A stretch of 64,000 bases of DNA from positions 3,782,001 through 3,846,000 of the forward strand of contig NZ_CP026031.1 in NCBI RefSeq assembly GCF_003726095.1, written 5' to 3'. The stretch comes from Niallia circulans. Lineage in GTDB: Bacteria; Bacillota; Bacilli; Bacillales; Cytobacillaceae. A model generated the notes under the pieces. That model did no database searches. It worked only from the letters and a program-made list of their open reading frames with translations, and was not told where the DNA came from. The first letter of the stretch is position 1, and the number at the start of each line of letters is the position of its first letter. Positions 60,737-64,000 of the stretch are shown in pieces. The position numbers were made by a program, and so were the translations under genes.

Positions 60737-61225
60737 GTGACAAACTTCACACATTTTAATCAGCAAGGCAGGGCAAAGATGGTTGATATCACCGAGAAGC
60801 AGGAATCATCTCGCACAGCTATTAGTCAATCAAGTATTATCGTGAATGAACTTATTTATAAAAAAATAATGAACCATGAGTTTGCAAAAGGAGATGTACT
60901 TGCTGTTGCACAAGTTGCTGGTATTATGGCAGCAAAGCAAACTTCTTCGATTATTCCCATGTGTCACCCACTTTCACTAAGTGGAGTTGATATGCAATTT
61001 AATTGGAAACAAAATGAGGATAAATGGGAGCTTATTATACGAGTAGAAGTAAAAACCAAAGGAAGCACTGGGGTCGAAATGGAAGCATTAACGGCCGCCA
61101 CAGTTACAAGCTTAACCATTTATGATATGTGCAAAGCTGTCGATAAAGGGATGGTAATCGGGCCAACCTTTCTAGTGGAGAAATCCGGCGGGAAAAGTGG
61201 CGATTATAAGCGAGAGGAAATGTGA
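60737..61225 (+). CDS. moaC: Cyclic pyranopterin monophosphate synthase MoaC
   Basis: 162 residues from a GTG at 60737 with AAGGAG eight bases upstream. [18 protein letters not shown] at the start, [15 protein letters not shown] in the active site, and [19 protein letters not shown] then MCKAV as in all MoaC. It converts 3',8-cyclo-GTP to cPMP after MoaA. It is on the strand opposite to the rest of the cofactor genes, followed by a strong terminator. Confidence 0.95.
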   Translation: MTNFTHFNQQGRAKMVDITEKQESSRTAISQSSIIVNELIYKKIMNHEFAKGDVLAVAQVAGIMAAKQTSSIIPMCHPLSLSGVDMQFNWKQNEDKWELIIRVEVKTKGSTGVEMEALTAATVTSLTIYDMCKAVDKGMVIGPTFLVEKSGGKSGDYKREEM

Positions 61226-61239
61226 GATTTAAGTGGCGG

Positions 61240-61279
61240 AAGCTGGATCAAGCAGAGACGTTTGATCCAGCTTTTTTTT
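61240..61279 (+). terminator. Terminator of moaC
   Basis: AAGCTGGATCAA pairs with TTGATCCAGCTT and is followed by seven further T residues. Confidence 0.9.
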
Positions 61280-61464
61280 ACTCTCCTCTTCCATGATTAC
61301 ACCCTAATTTATAAATAGGTAAGTGCTTGGAAAGAAAGGGAGAATCTATTAACTAAACGCTCCTATTCTATGAAAAATAAAATATTCCCTGTTAACTTTA
61401 TTGCATTTGGGGAATACATCTAGAATAATAGATGGAAGAAATCCATACATAAGGAAGTGACAAC

Positions 61465-62568
61465 ATGAAAAGACTAGCCTTGTTATTTTCAGGAGTACTA
61501 CTTGTTGTGCTCCTCATCTCTTGTTCGAAAAACACTCCTACTATTAAAGAAACTGAACAACATGATGAAGAACAGACACAGGAAGAAAAGTCTTCTGGTG
61601 AGAAGAAAGCAATAAAAGAAGAGAATCCTCCGCCAGCCTACAAACCGCTGGAACCAACAGAAGGTGCTTCTTCTCTAGACAAAAAGGTTGCTGATGAGGA
61701 AATAGAGAAGATGCCGAGTGCAGAAGCCCGTGGAGAAGATCCCACTAGAATGGTTCCACTTGGAGAAACATTAGTAAAAGATGCCGTTGATCAAACAGAT
61801 GGTCCCTTAAAGAATCATAGACTTATAGCGTATTACGGACATCCAAACTCTACCAAAATGGGAATATTGGGAGAAATGGAGCCAGATGAATTAATGGCAA
61901 AATTAAAAGAACAGACCCAAGCATATTCAGATGCAGACCCTTCACGCCCTGCCGTACCAATGATTGAACTCATTTCTACCGTAGCACAGCGTGATCCAGG
62001 GACGGATGGGAAGTACTACCATCCAACTTCACCAGAGCAAATTGATGAATATTCTACTCTCGCGGAAGAAAACGATGCCCTGCTTATGCTGGATGTTCAA
62101 CTTGGAACAGATTCCGTTCTAAATCAGGTGAAATTACTTGAGAAATGGCTAAAGCTCCCTCATGTCCACCTAGCGATTGATACGGAATTTCATGTAAAAG
62201 AAGGACAAACTCCAGGTGTCAATCTTGGTCAAGTAGACGGAGCTGAAGTACAAGAAGCAGTGCAGTACTTAACGGAAATGGTAAAAGAAAATAATTTGCC
62301 CGATAAAATTGTCCTTGTCCATCAATTTATGGACGAAGCATTAACGAACAAAGAAGCCATCAAGCCAACCGAGAATGTAGAAGTAGCCTTAAATTATGAC
62401 GGGTGGGGCGATTCTAATACTAAAATGGCACTCTATCGCAAATTCGTGCGCAATGAAGCAGTGCAATATGGTGGATTTAAAATCTTTTATAACAAAGATA
62501 AACCTGTGCTAAGTCCCGAAGAGGTCTTGAAGCTGGATCCTAGCCCTGCGATTATTAATTATCAATAA
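61465..62568 (+). CDS. Uncharacterised lipoprotein
   Basis: 367 residues. Lipoprotein signal LLVVLLISCSK (Cys about 20), then an acidic low-complexity linker to about residue 95, then a globular part of roughly 270 residues opening with RLIAYYGHPNSTKMGILGEM. Alternating beta/alpha segments (PAVPMIELISTVAQ, DALLMLDVQLG, PHVHLAIDTEFHV, DKIVLVHQFMDEAL, GGFKIFYNKDKP) suggest a TIM-barrel-like hydrolase fold with several acidic residues, but no family with known function was recognised. ATG after AAGGAAGTGACAAC. Monocistronic. Confidence 0.72.
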   Translation: MKRLALLFSGVLLVVLLISCSKNTPTIKETEQHDEEQTQEEKSSGEKKAIKEENPPPAYKPLEPTEGASSLDKKVADEEIEKMPSAEARGEDPTRMVPLGETLVKDAVDQTDGPLKNHRLIAYYGHPNSTKMGILGEMEPDELMAKLKEQTQAYSDADPSRPAVPMIELISTVAQRDPGTDGKYYHPTSPEQIDEYSTLAEENDALLMLDVQLGTDSVLNQVKLLEKWLKLPHVHLAIDTEFHVKEGQTPGVNLGQVDGAEVQEAVQYLTEMVKENNLPDKIVLVHQFMDEALTNKEAIKPTENVEVALNYDGWGDSNTKMALYRKFVRNEAVQYGGFKIFYNKDKPVLSPEEVLKLDPSPAIINYQ

Positions 62569-62620
62569 AGAGTTAATGTTTGTGAAAAAAGGGAGTTTCA
62601 TTACTCCCTCAGACTGTCGT

Positions 62621-62650
62621 CAAACTCCTAATTCGGTAATTAGGAGTTTG
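62621..62650 (+). terminator. Hairpin, probable terminator after the lipoprotein gene
   Basis: CAAACTCCTAATT and AATTAGGAGTTTG pair perfectly around a four-base loop, followed by TCTTAGTTT, about 50 bases after the lipoprotein stop codon. Confidence 0.65.
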
Positions 62651-62685
62651 TCTTAGTTTATAAATATACATTCTTTTAAATAAGA

Positions 62686-62814
62686 GTTGATTTCCGTTGC
62701 AGGGGTTCGCTTTCCGTGGGGCTCGCGCTGAGCCGCTTCGGCCTAAAGGCCTGCAGGGTCTCAGACTGTCTCGCAGATCCCACAGGAGTCTCACCCCTTT
62801 CACTCCAATCAATG
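62686..62814. repeat. GC-rich palindromic intergenic repeat
   Basis: About 125 bases with TTGATTTCC at one end and AATCAA at the other; GCTTTCCGTGGGGCTCGCGC and CTCGCAGATCCCACAGGAG form the inner arms of a long imperfect hairpin. Best-preserved copy of the family also at 16843-16931 and 39895-40016. Confidence 0.8.
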
Positions 62815-62862
62815 CATAATAATTCCATTTACATTTCCTAAATTCCTTTTGTCAACAAGCTG

Positions 62863-62886
62863 AGGGAGTTTAATTGCTCCCTTTTT
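62863..62886 (+). terminator. Hairpin with T-run at the right edge of the repeat element
   Basis: AGGGAG pairs with CTCCCT around an eight-base loop and is followed by TTTTT. It mirrors the hairpin at 62591-62607. Confidence 0.55.
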
Positions 62887-63237
62887 ATTATGATCCCCCT
62901 ATCTTCTTCATCCATATAATGTGCTACAAACTTGTGCAAGAGATCATAGAATTGGAAACCTACTATTCTCTCATTTCATCCCTTGATCTGCCACTATTTA
63001 TGATAACTTCATCACTCTATTATCCGATTAATATATGAGCCACTCGAATTAGAAAAGGTATATATCAACTATTCCACTCATTCTCTAGTATTCCCGATAT
63101 GACAGATAGTGCTATAACACTCCGCCTAGGTAAAAAGGTAAAAAAATCCACTAAGCGGTTGCATGTCAAAAAGGAGTTTAGTCTCAAGACAGGGTGGAAT
63201 GTTAAATAACACATAAATAATTTAGGAGGCGTTATAA

Positions 63238-64000
63238 TTGAGTAAATTAGATGAACAAACCATATTATCAAATGGAGTCAATCCTCAAAAACAATCCGAG
63301 CAGCCGGGGGTTGAAAAGGAAATGGACCCTATCCCGATTTATGAGCTAGAAACCCATGTTGGTTCTGGAAAATTGAAAGGCAAAGTGGCCTTGATTACTG
63401 GAGGAGACAGTGGAATTGGTAAGGCAGTAGCGATTGGGTATGCAAAGGAAGGCGCGGATATTGCCATCGCCTACTTAAATGAGCAAGAGGATGCGGAAAA
63501 TACGAAAAAGCGTATTGAACAAGAAGGCGTAAAATGTACGTTGCATGCTGGAGATGTGGCGGATGAAGCATTTTGTAATCAACTAGTTGAAGATGTTATT
63601 CAGCAGCATGGAAAACTGAATATCCTTGTTAATAACGCAGCACGTCAGGAAGTAAAAAACAGCGTGCTAGAAATCTCTGCTGAACAATTGAAACGTACAT
63701 TTGACGTAAACTTTTTTTCAATGGTGTATTTAACTAAAGCTGCCATTCCCCATTTATCAGTTGGTGATAGCTTAATCTATACCGCTTCTATTAATGCATA
63801 TGTTGGCAATAAAGCGTTGATTGATTACACATCTACTAAAGGGGCTATTGTATCCTTTACTCGTTCCATTGCTCAAGAACTCTCCTCAAAAGGAATTCGA
63901 GTTAACGGTGTAGCACCTGGACCGATTTGGACACCACTTATTCCAGCAACCATGACAACCGACCTGCAAGAATCATTTGGCGTTTCTACCCCTCTTGGTC
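63238..64000 (+). CDS. SDR-family oxidoreductase, YdaD/YhdF-like (3' end outside window)
   Basis: 254 codons visible to the right edge; the gene continues. Start is TTG with AGGAGG eight bases upstream. After a 45-residue N-terminal extension, the Rossmann motif ALITGGDSGIGKAVA binds NAD(P), NILVNNAAR follows, and the catalytic Ser/Tyr/Lys lie around SLIYTASINAYVGNK and DYTSTKGAIVSFTRS. The N-terminal extension is typical of the Bacillus general-stress dehydrogenases YdaD, YhdF and YhxC. Substrate unknown; the visible part is intact. Confidence 0.87.
   Translation, partial: MSKLDEQTILSNGVNPQKQSEQPGVEKEMDPIPIYELETHVGSGKLKGKVALITGGDSGIGKAVAIGYAKEGADIAIAYLNEQEDAENTKKRIEQEGVKCTLHAGDVADEAFCNQLVEDVIQQHGKLNILVNNAARQEVKNSVLEISAEQLKRTFDVNFFSMVYLTKAAIPHLSVGDSLIYTASINAYVGNKALIDYTSTKGAIVSFTRSIAQELSSKGIRVNGVAPGPIWTPLIPATMTTDLQESFGVSTPLG

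Larger units (their letters stand above)
62569..63237. other. 669-base intergenic region rich in palindromes
   Basis: No gene supported; short frames here lie within the repeat. It contains, in order, a GGGAGT/ACTCCC hairpin (62591-62607), a perfect 13-bp hairpin (62621-62650, CAAACTCCTAATT and its complement), the GC-rich repeat (62686-62814), an AGGGAG/CTCCCT hairpin with T-run (62863-62886) and the promoter region of the following dehydrogenase gene. Confidence 0.6.

Noticed and set aside
62609..62812. 67-codon frame on the minus strand
   Set aside because: It lies within the GC-rich palindromic repeat and its composition follows the repeat; no ribosome binding site.
63160..63200. SigB-type promoter before the SDR gene
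   Set aside because: GTTTAG and GGGTGG are present but only ten bases apart, shorter than the SigB spacing, so it was not annotated.
1..64000. CRISPR arrays, tRNA or rRNA genes, integrases and transposases
   Set aside because: None were seen on reading both strands; repeats found are palindromic intergenic elements without spacers of regular length.

Overview
The window is low-GC DNA from an endospore-former-type Firmicute of the family Bacillaceae (Bacillus or a close relative). The evidence is strong GGAGG ribosome binding sites, frequent TTG and GTG starts, Gram-positive lipoprotein signals, a dlt operon, a MetP/MetS transporter, a Bacillus-type Fnr with a C-terminal cysteine cluster, and the GC-rich palindromic intergenic repeats common in this family. 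The species cannot be fixed from the sequence alone. No rRNA, tRNA, CRISPR array, phage module or transposase gene was seen.

Positions 1-10 kb are a mixed housekeeping/accessory region. It holds the end of a MocR-type regulator, a FusB-like EF-G binding protein, a CD3324-family regulator behind a long structured leader, two tandem luciferase-like monooxygenases, a DrrAB-type ABC exporter followed by an OmpR-type two-component system, a PhnA-like zinc protein and a LURP-one protein. From 10 to 13 kb lies a three-gene amino-acid ABC importer under a clear lysine riboswitch with its own promoter and terminator. From 13 to 18.5 kb are a YeiL-like Crp/Fnr regulator divergent from an MFS transporter, the MetP/MetS importer with its 35-residue small subunit, and the RNA helicase DbpA.

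From 18.6 to 25.4 kb a single-direction cluster encodes a sensor kinase, a response regulator and DltX-A-B-C-D (D-alanylation of teichoic acids), so the cell-envelope modification genes appear to carry their own two-component control. From 25.9 to 41.9 kb are two divergent MocR/EamA pairs, an Ada-type alkylation repair operon (adaA-alkA-ogt) preceded by an isocitrate-lyase-like gene, a second polar amino-acid ABC importer, an unknown membrane protein, a TRM11-like methyltransferase, an ECF-type sigma factor and two VOC-fold proteins.

From 42 to 61.2 kb is a complete nitrate-respiration island: a NarK-type transporter fused to a PAS domain, a heme O synthase, MobA, Fnr, MobB, MoaD, MoaE, MoeA, MoeB, MoaA, a TPR protein, NarI, NarJ, NarH, NarG, ModB, ModA and MoaC. 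Perfect TGTGA-N6-TCACA Fnr boxes stand before narK and narG, so oxygen-sensing Fnr probably induces nitrate uptake and reduction while the moa/moe/mob/mod genes supply the molybdenum cofactor. ModC, the molybdate ATPase, is not in the window. The right end carries a lipoprotein, a repeat-rich spacer and the start of a short-chain dehydrogenase.

The observations most worth follow-up are the NarK-PAS fusion, the Fnr box lying inside a terminator-like hairpin, the lysine riboswitch on an ABC importer, the two-component-controlled dlt operon, the switching leader of the CD3324 gene, the odd narH-narJ spacer, and the GC-rich intergenic repeats.
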